Below the pieces are notes generated by a model. That model did no database searches. It was given only the letters and a program-made list of their open reading frames with translations, and had not been told where the DNA came from. Made by a program: the position numbers and the translations under genes. Positions 1 to 7,451 of a stretch of DNA of 64,000 bases are shown piece by piece. The stretch comes from Rhizomicrobium electricum. Lineage in GTDB: Bacteria; Pseudomonadota; Alphaproteobacteria; Micropepsales; Micropepsaceae. The number at the start of each line of letters is the position of its first letter. Positions within the stretch are counted from its first letter, which is position 1. The stretch spans positions 62,001 to 126,000 of the forward strand of contig NZ_JAASQS010000009.1 of assembly GCF_011762045.1 (NCBI RefSeq). Direction: 5' to 3'.

Positions 1-219
1 CGTTGCCGCCAGATTTCGGATTGGTGTCTGCAGGATGCCCCCGGCCTGAAGCCGTGCGTGCCGGTGCCGGCCGGCGGCATGGAACTGAAGCGCGTGCCCG
101 AGTTGCTCGACTTCTTCGGCCGCGATGTGATGCTGCTCATTGGCGGCAGCCTGTTGGCCGCCAAGGAAAACATCACCAAGGAAGCCGAAGCCTTCTGCAA
201 CGCCGTGCGGAACCGCTGA
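1..219 (+). CDS. RuBisCO-like protein, C-terminal fragment (cut by window edge)
   Basis: Only the last 72 codons are inside the window; the reading frame is open from base 1 to the TGA at 217-219. The tail carries the conserved RuBisCO large-chain C-terminal pattern: a PVPAGGM segment followed by RVPELLDFFGRDVMLLIGGS and LLAAKENITKEAEAF. The DVMLLIGGS stretch corresponds to the phosphate-binding GG loop of the TIM barrel. The wording is that of form IV RuBisCO-like proteins rather than CO2-fixing forms, but the catalytic lysine region lies outside the window, so the activity cannot be judged here. The stop codon overlaps the start of the next gene (TGATG), a translationally coupled pair. In Rhodospirillum rubrum an RLP of this kind isomerises 5-methylthioribulose 1-phosphate, and a cupin handles the product. 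Confidence 0.82.
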   Translation, partial: RCRQISDWCLQDAPGLKPCVPVPAGGMELKRVPELLDFFGRDVMLLIGGSLLAAKENITKEAEAFCNAVRNR

Positions 220-662
220 TGACCGGACCCGTGCGCCGCTTTTCGAACTACCGCTGGGAAAACACCGACCTGCTTGCCTACAAGGAAGAGGGTTCGGCGC
301 CGTTCAAGGCGATCACGCGCCAGACGCTGTTCCGCCATCCCGAATTGAAAGGCGAACTGCGCTATTTCGAAATGGCAGCCGGCGGCTATTCCACGCTGGA
401 ACGCCACCAGCACGTCCACGCCGTGTTGATCTTGCGCGGCAAGGGCCAGTGCATGCTCGGCGGCGAGGTGTTTGATATCGGCGAAAACGATCTCGTCACC
501 ATCGAGCCGATGACCTGGCACCAGTTCCGCGCCAATGCGGGCGAACCGATGGGTTTTCTCTGTATGGTCAACGTCGACCGCGACAAGCCGCAACTGCCGA
601 CTGAAGGCGAACGGGATGAACTGGCGGAAGATCCGAAGGTAAAGGCGTTTTTCGGATTGTGA
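219..662 (+). CDS. Cupin protein, probable 1-methylthioxylulose 5-phosphate methylsulfurylase
   Basis: A 147-residue single-domain cupin whose ATG shares its A with the stop of the RuBisCO-like gene. Metal ligands of the two cupin motifs are visible: E61-R-H63-Q-H65-V-H67 in motif 1 and H101 in the PMTWHQF segment of motif 2. A cysteine (C115) sits in GFLCMVN near the C-terminus, followed by RDKPQLPT. The coupling to an RLP matches the R. rubrum arrangement in which the cupin removes methanethiol from 1-methylthioxylulose 5-phosphate to give 1-deoxyxylulose 5-phosphate, feeding isoprenoid synthesis. The specific activity is inferred from gene context and overall likeness, not shown by the sequence. 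A generic metal-binding sugar-phosphate cupin is the fallback description. The long open frame upstream of 219 is read-through of the preceding gene in another frame. Confidence 0.8.
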   Translation: MTGPVRRFSNYRWENTDLLAYKEEGSAPFKAITRQTLFRHPELKGELRYFEMAAGGYSTLERHQHVHAVLILRGKGQCMLGGEVFDIGENDLVTIEPMTWHQFRANAGEPMGFLCMVNVDRDKPQLPTEGERDELAEDPKVKAFFGL

Positions 663-753
663 AGTTGCGGGTTACGCGCAATTCACCTGTGGGTTGGGTT
701 GTGGAGAGAATTTCGAGTTAGCTTCACTCCGACTGGTTGGGGTGAAGTAACGC

Positions 754-1368
754 TTGAGGTTCCATCAGTTCCTCGGCGACCACTTCGACTTGCCGCTGTG
801 GCGGCGGGTGGGGATCAGCATTGCCGTTCTGGCGCTGCACATCGCGGTCTTCTCGGGTTTGTTGGCGATGCGTATCGTCGACGTGGAACCTCCGGCCACG
901 CGGCGGGAACCGGCAATGACCTACATCACACTGCCGCGCATGGAACCCGCCAGACCGATGCGTGCGAAAGCCAAGATTCACACCGGCGGTCCGGCTTTTT
1001 TCAATCCCTATACGTTCCACATCTTTACCTTCGCCCCTCCGGGACAGAACGCCATCACCATTGTACCGCCTGTGCCGCGTATCGCTGATGAAACGAAGCG
1101 ATGCCCATCGACCCTGCGGCCGGGTACGCCCGAATGGAAAAGGCGATGCGTTCCCATTCCTCCGCCGGTGAAATACGAGGATGGTACGGTGGAATTCTCG
1201 CTGGTGCCGCGCGATTCCCCGGCCTTCAAGCGGTGGGAAGCCGAACTCAAGAAGCGCAACAGCCCGGTCGAGCTGCCGTGCACTTATGTCCGCACCGATC
1301 CAGCAACCAACATCAAGTCGAACATGGCCGACATTGGTTGCGCCATGCGCAAATGGCTTGGACGCTAA
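754..1368 (+). CDS. Hypothetical single-pass inner-membrane protein
   Basis: I do not recognise a family. The 204-residue product starts at a TTG codon; no earlier ATG in frame fits. Residues about 18-40 form one strongly hydrophobic segment (RVGISIAVLALHIAVFSG onward), giving a TonB-like architecture: short cytoplasmic N-terminus, one membrane helix, then a Pro-rich and basic periplasmic stretch. The C-terminal half contains several cysteines (KRCPSTL, RRCVPIP, LPCTYV, IGCAMRK), so disulfides in the periplasm are plausible. The end overlaps the tail of the convergent methyltransferase gene by four bases. No TonB C-terminal signature was seen, so energy transduction should not be assumed. Confidence 0.6.
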   Translation: MRFHQFLGDHFDLPLWRRVGISIAVLALHIAVFSGLLAMRIVDVEPPATRREPAMTYITLPRMEPARPMRAKAKIHTGGPAFFNPYTFHIFTFAPPGQNAITIVPPVPRIADETKRCPSTLRPGTPEWKRRCVPIPPPVKYEDGTVEFSLVPRDSPAFKRWEAELKKRNSPVELPCTYVRTDPATNIKSNMADIGCAMRKWLGR

Positions 1369-2201
1369 AGTTTCTGCTCCTTCACGCCCAGCGCATCGGC
1401 GAGCCGCATCTTGGCGCTGCCGGGGCGCAACGGTTTGGGTTGGCTTTCGTGCGGCGCCCAGCCGGTGAGATAGACGATATCGAAGGTCGCGCGCAGGCGG
1501 CCGTCGAGATCGGCGTGGTGCTCCTGATAATGCGCGATCGTTGCCGCCAGCGTGTCGCGGCGCAGCCGTCCGAGCCGGCCGGTGAGGGCACTCGTTTCGC
1601 CCATCACGCGGAGATCGCGGACCAGTCCGAAGAAATCGCGGTAGCGTACCGTCGTGCGTTCGAGATCGGCGACCGGCATGGCGAACACGGCCCGCTGCAG
1701 CAGGCTGCCGAGATCGCGCACATCGGCCATCGGTGCCACGCGCGGAGAGATGCCGCCGGTCGTGGCCGCTTCGCCTGCCGCGAGGCTGTCGCGCAGTTCG
1801 TGCAAAGTCGCGCCGCCCAAGACCGCGCCGATGAACAGCCCGTCCGGCTTCAGAGCACGCCGGATTTGCACCAGCGCCCCCGGCAGGTCGTTGACCGCGT
1901 GCAACTCGAGAACGCTCACGGCAAGGTCGAACCCATCGCTAACCTCCGCAGGCGCCGTCAATTGCTCATTGATGTCGAAAACGGCCACCTGCCATGCCGT
2001 GCGGGCAACTTGAAGATTGGCGGCAGCGTGCCCATCTAGAGATAGCGCGGTTCGGAAGTGGCGATTGACCGGAGCGAGGCGCTCTCTGACCCCCTCCAGT
2101 GCTTCGTTCACCAGGAAACGGTCGCCTCCGAGCCGCGCCGCTCTCTCTTTGTGCAAAACCCGCAACCTGGGGTCGAAAATCCGCGGCAGTTCATCCGTCA
2201 T
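1365..2201 (-). CDS. BioC/NDUFAF5-like SAM-dependent methyltransferase-fold protein
   Basis: A 278-residue protein with the layout of the BioC / NDUFAF5 group: an N-terminal helix (FDPRLRVLHKERAAR), a Rossmann-like domain, and the family block RRALKPDGLFIGAVLGG followed by LHELRDSL. Alphaproteobacterial members usually lie near ComF and glutaredoxin as here. The usual motif I glycine cluster (GxGxG) is not obvious: the equivalent stretch reads ALSLDGHAAANL, so SAM binding may be weak or lost. In mitochondria NDUFAF5 acts in complex I assembly, which is a possible role but only by analogy. It is divergent from comF with a 17-base gap, implying overlapping promoters. Confidence 0.7.
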   Translation of the reverse strand: MTDELPRIFDPRLRVLHKERAARLGGDRFLVNEALEGVRERLAPVNRHFRTALSLDGHAAANLQVARTAWQVAVFDINEQLTAPAEVSDGFDLAVSVLELHAVNDLPGALVQIRRALKPDGLFIGAVLGGATLHELRDSLAAGEAATTGGISPRVAPMADVRDLGSLLQRAVFAMPVADLERTTVRYRDFFGLVRDLRVMGETSALTGRLGRLRRDTLAATIAHYQEHHADLDGRLRATFDIVYLTGWAPHESQPKPLRPGSAKMRLADALGVKEQKL

Positions 2202-2218
2202 TTTGCTAAACTAGCAGA

Positions 2219-2968
2219 ATGGAACGGGGGGTACAGACCGGGTTTCAGCGGGCATGGCGGGGGCTCGTCGATCTCGCATACCCGCCGCTGTGCATCCTTT
2301 GCCGCGAGCCGGTCGCCGATCCCGACAGCCTCTGTCCGGCCTGCTGGAGCGAATTGCAGTTCATCGACGGCCCGGTCTGCGTCCGCTGTGGCCTGCCGTT
2401 CGAGATTGATGCAGGTCCGGGCACCGCGTGCGGCGCCTGCATCGCCGATCCGCCCCACTTCGATAGAGCCCGCGCCATCCTGCGCTACGACGATGCCAGC
2501 AAGAAGCCGGTCCTGGCCCTGAAACATGCCGACCGGCTCGATCTCGTTCCCGCCTTCGCCAAATGGCTGGATCGCGCCGGACGCGAACTGCTCGCCGGCG
2601 CCGATATGATCGTGCCGGTGCCGTTGCACCGCATGCGGCTGTGGAAGCGTCGCTACAACCAGTCGGCCGAGCTGGCGCGGGCAATGGCACGTCGCTCCGG
2701 CTTGCCGCTGGAGCCGCTGGTGCTGGAGCGGGTAAAGCCGACGCCCAGCCAGGGGACCATGCCGTCGGCCGCGGCACGGCGGAAGAATGTCGCCGGCGCC
2801 TTCCGGGTTCCTGCAGACCTGCGGGCCGGGCTGAAGGGGCGGCGTGTGCTGTTGATCGACGATGTACTGACGACCGGCGCCACGGCCAGCGCCTCCGCCA
2901 GGGCGCTCAAGCGGGCTGGCGCGGCCTCCGTATTCGTCCTGGCGCTAGCGCGCGTTGTCCGGGCGTAG
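2219..2968 (+). CDS. comF: ComF family phosphoribosyltransferase-like protein
   Basis: A 249-residue ComF/GntX-type protein. The N-terminal double zinc ribbon has paired cysteines C25/C28, C39/C42, C54/C57 and one further CxxC near residue 71. The C-terminal half is a type I phosphoribosyltransferase fold with the PRPP-binding loop VLLIDDVLTTGATAS near residue 211 and the ComF-specific RRYNQSAELA segment. The family is linked to DNA uptake in competent bacteria but is retained in many species that are not known to be competent, and its enzymatic substrate is unsettled. The next gene, grxC, begins 23 bases after the stop in the same direction and is probably co-transcribed. Confidence 0.9.
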   Translation: MERGVQTGFQRAWRGLVDLAYPPLCILCREPVADPDSLCPACWSELQFIDGPVCVRCGLPFEIDAGPGTACGACIADPPHFDRARAILRYDDASKKPVLALKHADRLDLVPAFAKWLDRAGRELLAGADMIVPVPLHRMRLWKRRYNQSAELARAMARRSGLPLEPLVLERVKPTPSQGTMPSAAARRKNVAGAFRVPADLRAGLKGRRVLLIDDVLTTGATASASARALKRAGAASVFVLALARVVRA

Positions 2969-2991
2969 TTTCCTCCTATATAACCAAGACC

Positions 2992-3243
2992 ATGGCTAAG
3001 GTTCGAATCTACACCACGCCGATCTGCCCTTACTGCGCGCGCGCCAAGGCGCTGCTCACGCGCAAGGGCGTCGAATTCGAAGAGGTGGACGTCTACATGG
3101 ACGCCGCCGCCCGCAAGGAAATGATGGATAAGAGCGGCCGCCGTACCGTGCCGCAGATTTTCATCGGAGACCGCCATATCGGCGGCTGCGACGACCTCCA
3201 CGAACTCGATGCCGAAGGCGGTCTCGACCCGCTGCTGAAATGA
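2992..3243 (+). CDS. grxC: Glutaredoxin 3
   Basis: An 83-residue dithiol glutaredoxin of standard length. It shows the CPYC active site (C11-P-Y-C14) after the YTTPI strand, the TVPQIFI cis-proline loop and the GGCDDL glutathione-binding motif near the C-terminus. It reduces protein disulfides and glutathione mixed disulfides in the cytoplasm. The ATG at 2992 was chosen because the longer open frame upstream is the shadow of comF. The stop overlaps the start of the nitrilase gene by four bases (ATGA), so the two are translationally coupled. This comF-grxC-nitrilase-DUF1178 order is common in Alphaproteobacteria. Confidence 0.95.
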   Translation: MAKVRIYTTPICPYCARAKALLTRKGVEFEEVDVYMDAAARKEMMDKSGRRTVPQIFIGDRHIGGCDDLHELDAEGGLDPLLK

Positions 3244-4112
3244 TCCGCGCTGCCTGTATCCAGATTTGCGCGTCCGACGACGTCGCGGCGAACCTGCGCG
3301 AAACGTCCGCGCTGATCCGTGACGCGCACCGGCAGGGTGCCGGCTTTATCGCGACACCCGAGAACACCAATCTGATGGCGGCCGGCAAAGCCGCCAAGCT
3401 GGAGAAGACATTTTCGGAAGCCGACGACCCCTCGTTGCCGGCGTTTCGCGCTCTGGCGGAGGAATTGGGCGTCTGGCTGCTGATCGGCTCGCTGGCGATC
3501 AAGGTCAGCGAGACCAAGACCGCCAACCGCTCGTTCCTGATTTCGCCGCAAGGCGCCATCGCGGCGCGCTACGACAAGATCCATCTCTACGACGTCGATC
3601 TGGCGAACGGCGAGCGTTATCGCGAGTCCAACACCGTCGCCGGCGGCGATCGCGCCGTGACCGCCGATCTGCCGTTCGGGCGCATCGGCCTTACGGTTTG
3701 CTACGACCTGCGCTTTCCGCATCTCTACCGGACACTGGCGCACCAGGGTGCATTTCTCTTAACCGTGCCTGCCGCCTTTACCGAGACCACCGGCAAGGCG
3801 CACTGGCACGTACTTTTGCGCGCACGGGCGATCGAAAACGGCGCATTCGTTTTGGCCCCGGCGCAATGCGGCATTCATCCGAACGGACGGCGCACCTACG
3901 GCCATTCGCTGATCGTCTCGCCGTGGGGCGAGATTCTGGCCGAAGCGGACGACAAGCCGGGGGTGATCCTGGCCGACATCGATCCGGCCCGGTCGGCGGC
4001 CGCACGGGCGCAGATACCAAGTCTTTGCCATGATCGCGCTTTCGGATTAGGTGATCGTGCGGACCTTGCGGAAGCACAGGTTTGGGCGGAAAATTCGCGG
4101 GATAAGGGTTAG
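3240..4112 (+). CDS. Carbon-nitrogen hydrolase (nitrilase/omega-amidase family)
   Basis: A 290-residue nitrilase-superfamily hydrolase with the full catalytic triad: E41 (ATPENTN), K113 (YDKIHLYD) and C154 (VCYDLRFP). The VCYDLRFP signature and length match the Nit1/Nit2 branch, whose members act as deaminated-glutathione amidase or omega-amidase on small amides. Its position directly behind glutaredoxin fits the deaminated-glutathione repair role, but that is an inference. Start ATG overlaps the grxC stop. The next gene begins three bases after its stop. Confidence 0.92.
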   Translation: MIRAACIQICASDDVAANLRETSALIRDAHRQGAGFIATPENTNLMAAGKAAKLEKTFSEADDPSLPAFRALAEELGVWLLIGSLAIKVSETKTANRSFLISPQGAIAARYDKIHLYDVDLANGERYRESNTVAGGDRAVTADLPFGRIGLTVCYDLRFPHLYRTLAHQGAFLLTVPAAFTETTGKAHWHVLLRARAIENGAFVLAPAQCGIHPNGRRTYGHSLIVSPWGEILAEADDKPGVILADIDPARSAAARAQIPSLCHDRAFGLGDRADLAEAQVWAENSRDKG

Positions 4113-4115
4113 TAC

Positions 4116-4370
4116 GTGATCGTCTATACGGTGAAGTGCGCGAACGGCCACGAGTTCGAAGGCTGGTTCGGTTCGAGTTCGTCGTTCGAACGGGAAGTTG
4201 CGGCAGGCGAGGTGCCATGTCCCACTTGCGGTTCGACCAAGATCGAGAAAGCACCGATGGCGCCGGCTGTCGCGGGTACCCGTGGACCGTCGGTTCCCGA
4301 TGGATGTCCGATGTCGGGCGGCTCGGAAGCGCCGCCGTGCGCCGGCCATTGCGGGTGTTTTCCGGGGTGA
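4116..4370 (+). CDS. Short DUF1178-like zinc-ribbon protein (first of a tandem pair)
   Basis: An 84-residue protein starting at GTG three bases after the nitrilase stop. It aligns along its first 55 residues with the next gene product: both begin MI-Y-KC followed by GHEF/GHFF, E/D-GWF, then a CPTCGSTK / CPECASTK zinc knuckle and the identical KAPMAPAVAGT segment. It lacks the helical C-terminal half of DUF1178 and instead ends in a Cys/Gly-rich tail (PDGCPMSGG, PPCAGHCGC). It therefore looks like a diverged, shortened duplicate with a possible second metal site. The tail has the general look of FmdB-type zinc-ribbon regulatory proteins, but this assignment is not firm. Confidence 0.72.
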   Translation: MIVYTVKCANGHEFEGWFGSSSSFEREVAAGEVPCPTCGSTKIEKAPMAPAVAGTRGPSVPDGCPMSGGSEAPPCAGHCGCFPG

Positions 4371-4374
4371 GGCC

Positions 4375-4791
4375 ATGATCGCCTACAGCCTCAAATGCGA
4401 TAAAGGGCATTTCTTCGACGGCTGGTTCGCCTCAAGCACGGCGTACGACGACCAGGCGGCTGCCGGTTTGGTTGCGTGTCCCGAATGCGCCTCTACGAAA
4501 GTCGAAAAAGCGCCGATGGCTCCGGCCGTCGCCGGGACCAAGAGAACCACTTTGGCCGCCGAAGAGCGCAAGAAGGTCCGCCAGTTCGTCGCCGGCATGA
4601 AGAAGTACATCAAGGAAAACGCCGATTATGTCGGCAAGGATTTTCCCGAAGAAGCGCGCAAGATCCATTATGGCGAAGTCGACGAGCGCCACATCTACGG
4701 CGAAGCCAGTCTCGATGAAGCCAAGGAATTGATCGAGGAAGGCGTCGAAATCGCTGCGCTGCCGCCGGAAATGGACGAGGAGACGAACTGA
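4375..4791 (+). CDS. DUF1178 family protein
   Basis: A 138-residue DUF1178 protein of usual family length, function unknown. The N-terminal zinc-binding part has C8 plus CPECAS; the C-terminal half is helical and acidic, with the conserved run RKIHYGEVDERHIYGEAS. The ATG at 4375 is four bases after the stop of its short paralogue. Family members usually sit in this nitrilase neighbourhood in Alphaproteobacteria. Its stop overlaps the next start (TGATG), so the block from grxC onward reads as one operon. Confidence 0.88.
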   Translation: MIAYSLKCDKGHFFDGWFASSTAYDDQAAAGLVACPECASTKVEKAPMAPAVAGTKRTTLAAEERKKVRQFVAGMKKYIKENADYVGKDFPEEARKIHYGEVDERHIYGEASLDEAKELIEEGVEIAALPPEMDEETN

Positions 4792-5165
4792 TGCTGTCTC
4801 GCGCTGTCGCCTTGTTGCTGCTGACGACGGCCGCCGGCGCCGCCACCGATCCGCTGACCGATGCCGATCTTGTCGCTCGCGCCAATGCAGTGATGGCCGT
4901 GAAAGAAGCGCCCGCCGACCGCATCCTTGGCCTTCATAAAGGCACGCCGGTGATCGTGGATGTGCGTTGCGGCGACGTTTGTCCGCAATACACCGTGCGC
5001 ATCATCCGCTACGTCATCGATCCCGGCCCCGCCTGCAGCAAGCTCGGCGGCGACACGGCGAATATCGGCGTCCCGATGGGCCTTCTCACCCGCCCGCAAG
5101 CCTTCTGCATCCCGCACGTGCTCTACGGCAAGCAGATGTTCATGGATCAGCCGTATCAGCGGTGA
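4791..5165 (+). CDS. Small exported hypothetical protein
   Basis: A 124-residue product with a clear Sec signal peptide (MLSRAVALLLLTTAAGAA) and a mature part of about 105 residues containing four cysteines (VRCGDVCPQ, PACSKLG, AFCIPH), consistent with disulfide bonding in the periplasm. No family is recognised. It is translationally coupled to DUF1178 and is the last gene of the comF/grxC run, followed by a palindromic repeat. Confidence 0.65.
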   Translation: MLSRAVALLLLTTAAGAATDPLTDADLVARANAVMAVKEAPADRILGLHKGTPVIVDVRCGDVCPQYTVRIIRYVIDPGPACSKLGGDTANIGVPMGLLTRPQAFCIPHVLYGKQMFMDQPYQR

Positions 5166-5173
5166 GCGCCCAA

Positions 5174-5325
5174 TTGTCATCCCGGACGCGCCCGTGATGA
5201 TTTTGCCGTTCGGCACAAGGGCGCGATCCGGGAACCACTTCGAAATCTGGATTGTGTCTGAGTGGGTCCCGGCTCTGCGCGCCTCTTCGCACGTTGTGCT
5301 CCAATGCGCTTGGCCGGGATGACAA
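5174..5325. repeat. Palindromic intergenic repeat with 12-bp perfect terminal inverted repeats
   Basis: The 152-base element is bounded by TTGTCATCCCGG at 5174-5185 and its exact complement CCGGGATGACAA at 5314-5325. Internally it has a second set of roughly complementary parts (GATCCGGGAACCACT against TGGGTCCCGGCT). It fills nearly all of the space between the convergent ends of the exported hypothetical gene and ubiG. Elements with this GTCATCCCGG...CCGGGATGAC border are a widespread class of non-coding intergenic repeats in alphaproteobacterial genomes. A lone end of the same type lies at 32759-32773. Confidence 0.8.
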
Positions 5326-5342
5326 CAGCAGATGTTCGGGGC

Positions 5343-6098
5343 TCAGCGTCCTGCCACCACTATGTAATTCACATCGGTGTCGTTCGACAGACTCCACGAC
5401 CACGACAGCGGATTGAAGCTCACACCTTGCGTCTGCTTCACGGTCAGTCCCGCATCCTTCAGGAATCCCGTCAGCCGCTCCGGTTCGACGAAGCGGGTCC
5501 AGTCGTGGGTACCGGGCGGCAGCCAGCGCAGCACGTATTCGACGCCGATCTTGGCCAGCGCCAGCGACTTCAGCGTTTTATTCAAAGTCGCCACGAACAT
5601 CAGCCCGCCGGGCTTCACCAGCCGGGCGCAGGCATTGAGATACCCCGGCAGATCGGCGACGTGCTCGACCACTTCCATGTTGAGGACCACGTCGCACGCC
5701 ACTCCCGCTTCGGCCAGCGATTCGGCGGTCGTGACCCGGTAGTCGATGGCTAGCCCGGAGGTGGTCGCGTGGGTTCTGGCGGTTTTGACGTTCTTCTCCG
5801 AGGCGTCCGCGCCGGTCACGGCGAACCCTAGCCGGGTCATCGGCTCCGCCAGGAGCCCGCCGCCGCAGCCGATATCGAGCAGCGTGAGCCCGTCGAAGGG
5901 GCGCAGTCCGGTCCGCCCGAAGTGCTTTGCCGCGGTTTCGCGGATGAATTGCAGCCGGACCGGGTTGAATTTGTGCAGGGGAGCGAATTTTCCGGCCGGA
6001 TCCCACCATTCGGCGGCCATGGCAGAAAATTTCGCGACCTCGGCAGGGTCAACGGACGGGTCGGTGGAGGCGGCGGCGGGGTGGGCTGCGTCGGTCAT
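5343..6098 (-). CDS. ubiG: Ubiquinone biosynthesis O-methyltransferase
   Basis: A 251-residue class I methyltransferase catalysing both O-methylation steps of ubiquinone synthesis. SAM motif I is intact ([14 protein letters not shown], about residues 73-86), followed by the acidic [10 protein letters not shown] loop, NMEVVEHV, and the UbiG-specific [27 protein letters not shown] block. The N-terminal part [19 protein letters not shown] is also diagnostic. It is divergent from lysC, a neighbour order frequent in Alphaproteobacteria. Confidence 0.95.
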   Translation of the reverse strand: MTDAAHPAAASTDPSVDPAEVAKFSAMAAEWWDPAGKFAPLHKFNPVRLQFIRETAAKHFGRTGLRPFDGLTLLDIGCGGGLLAEPMTRLGFAVTGADASEKNVKTARTHATTSGLAIDYRVTTAESLAEAGVACDVVLNMEVVEHVADLPGYLNACARLVKPGGLMFVATLNKTLKSLALAKIGVEYVLRWLPPGTHDWTRFVEPERLTGFLKDAGLTVKQTQGVSFNPLSWSWSLSNDTDVNYIVVAGR

Positions 6099-6209
6099 GA
6101 CGCCTTATATCGCACCTCCAGGGGCTTAGGGAGAGAACGGACGGGTTGAGCCGCCCGAAAACGGCGGTTATGTATGACGCAACAAACGCATCGTAACACG
6201 GGCAGGGTC

Positions 6210-7433
6210 ATGGCGAAGATTGCGATGAAATTCGGCGGGACGTCGGTTGCCGACCTGGATCGCATCCGCAACGTCGCCAAGCTGGTCAAGAAGGAAGTCG
6301 ACCGCGGCAACCAGGTTGCCGTAGTGGTATCGGCCATGGCCGGCGAGACCAACAAGCTGGTCAAGCTGATCAACGACCTCGACCCGCAATACGACCCCAA
6401 GGAATACGACACCGTGGTCGCCTCGGGCGAACAGGTGACCTGCGGCCTCCTGGCGATCGCGCTCGGGGCCCTGGGCGTCAAGGCCCGGTCCTTCCTCGGC
6501 TGGCAGATGCCGATGAAAACCTCGAACATGCATGCTTCGGCCCGCATCGAAGGCGTGCCGCCGGAGAACCTGAATGCCTGCCTCGAATCCGGCACCGTCG
6601 CCGTGATCGCGGGCTTCCAGGGCGTCGCCGAAGGCGAGCGCATTTCGACCCTCGGCCGCGGCGGTTCCGACACGTCGGCCGTGGCGGTTGCCGCGGCGAT
6701 CAAGGCCGATCTTTGCGACATCTACACCGACGTCGACGGCGTCTACACCACCGACCCGCGCATCACGTCGAAGGCGCGCCGCATGGAAAAGATCGCCTTC
6801 GAGGAAATGCTGGAAATGGCTTCGCTGGGCGCCAAAGTCTTGCAGACGCGCTCGGTGGAAATCGCTATGCAACACCGCGTGCCCGTCCGGGTTTTGTCGA
6901 CATTCGACCCCGACGCGGGCGGCACGCTTCTGTGCGACGAGGAAGACATCGTGGAAAAGAAACCGGTCACCGGCATCGCCTATTCGCGCGACGAAGCGAA
7001 GATTTCGCTGATGAAGATCCCGGACCGTCCCGGCATCGCCGCCGCCATTTTCGGGCCTCTGGCCGACGCCGGCATCAATGTCGACATGATCGTGCAGAAC
7101 GTCTCCGACGACGGCAAGCGCACCGATCTGACCTTCACGTGCCCGCGTACCGAACTGGCCCGCGCGCTGAAGGCGTTGGAAGAGGCGGCCGAGGCCATCG
7201 GTTATCGCGAGATCACGTCCGACGCCAACATGGCGAAGATTTCGATCATCGGCATCGGCATGCGCGCCCATCCGGGCGTGGCGCAGAAGATGTTCAAGAC
7301 GCTGTCGGAAAAGGGCATCAACATTTCGGTGATCTCGACATCCGAGATCAAGGTCAGCGTGCTGATCCCCGAAGAATACGTCGAACTCGCCGTGCGCGCA
7401 CTGCATTCGGTTTACGAGCTGGACGTCGCATGA
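6210..7433 (+). CDS. lysC: Aspartate kinase
   Basis: A 407-residue monofunctional aspartokinase that phosphorylates aspartate as the first step to lysine, threonine, methionine and diaminopimelate. The ATG at 6210 follows a GGCAGGG ribosome-binding stretch and gives the canonical start MAKIAMKFGGTSV; a further in-frame ATG at 6174 would add 12 residues without family support. Visible landmarks are KFGGTS, the LGRGGSDTSA catalytic loop and two C-terminal ACT domains (PGIAAAIFGPLADAGINVDM; HPGVAQKMFKTLSEKGINIS), so allosteric feedback by pathway amino acids is expected. ptsP follows after 18 bases. Confidence 0.95.
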   Translation: MAKIAMKFGGTSVADLDRIRNVAKLVKKEVDRGNQVAVVVSAMAGETNKLVKLINDLDPQYDPKEYDTVVASGEQVTCGLLAIALGALGVKARSFLGWQMPMKTSNMHASARIEGVPPENLNACLESGTVAVIAGFQGVAEGERISTLGRGGSDTSAVAVAAAIKADLCDIYTDVDGVYTTDPRITSKARRMEKIAFEEMLEMASLGAKVLQTRSVEIAMQHRVPVRVLSTFDPDAGGTLLCDEEDIVEKKPVTGIAYSRDEAKISLMKIPDRPGIAAAIFGPLADAGINVDMIVQNVSDDGKRTDLTFTCPRTELARALKALEEAAEAIGYREITSDANMAKISIIGIGMRAHPGVAQKMFKTLSEKGINISVISTSEIKVSVLIPEEYVELAVRALHSVYELDVA

Positions 7434-7451
7434 TGATGAGGGGCGATTGAC

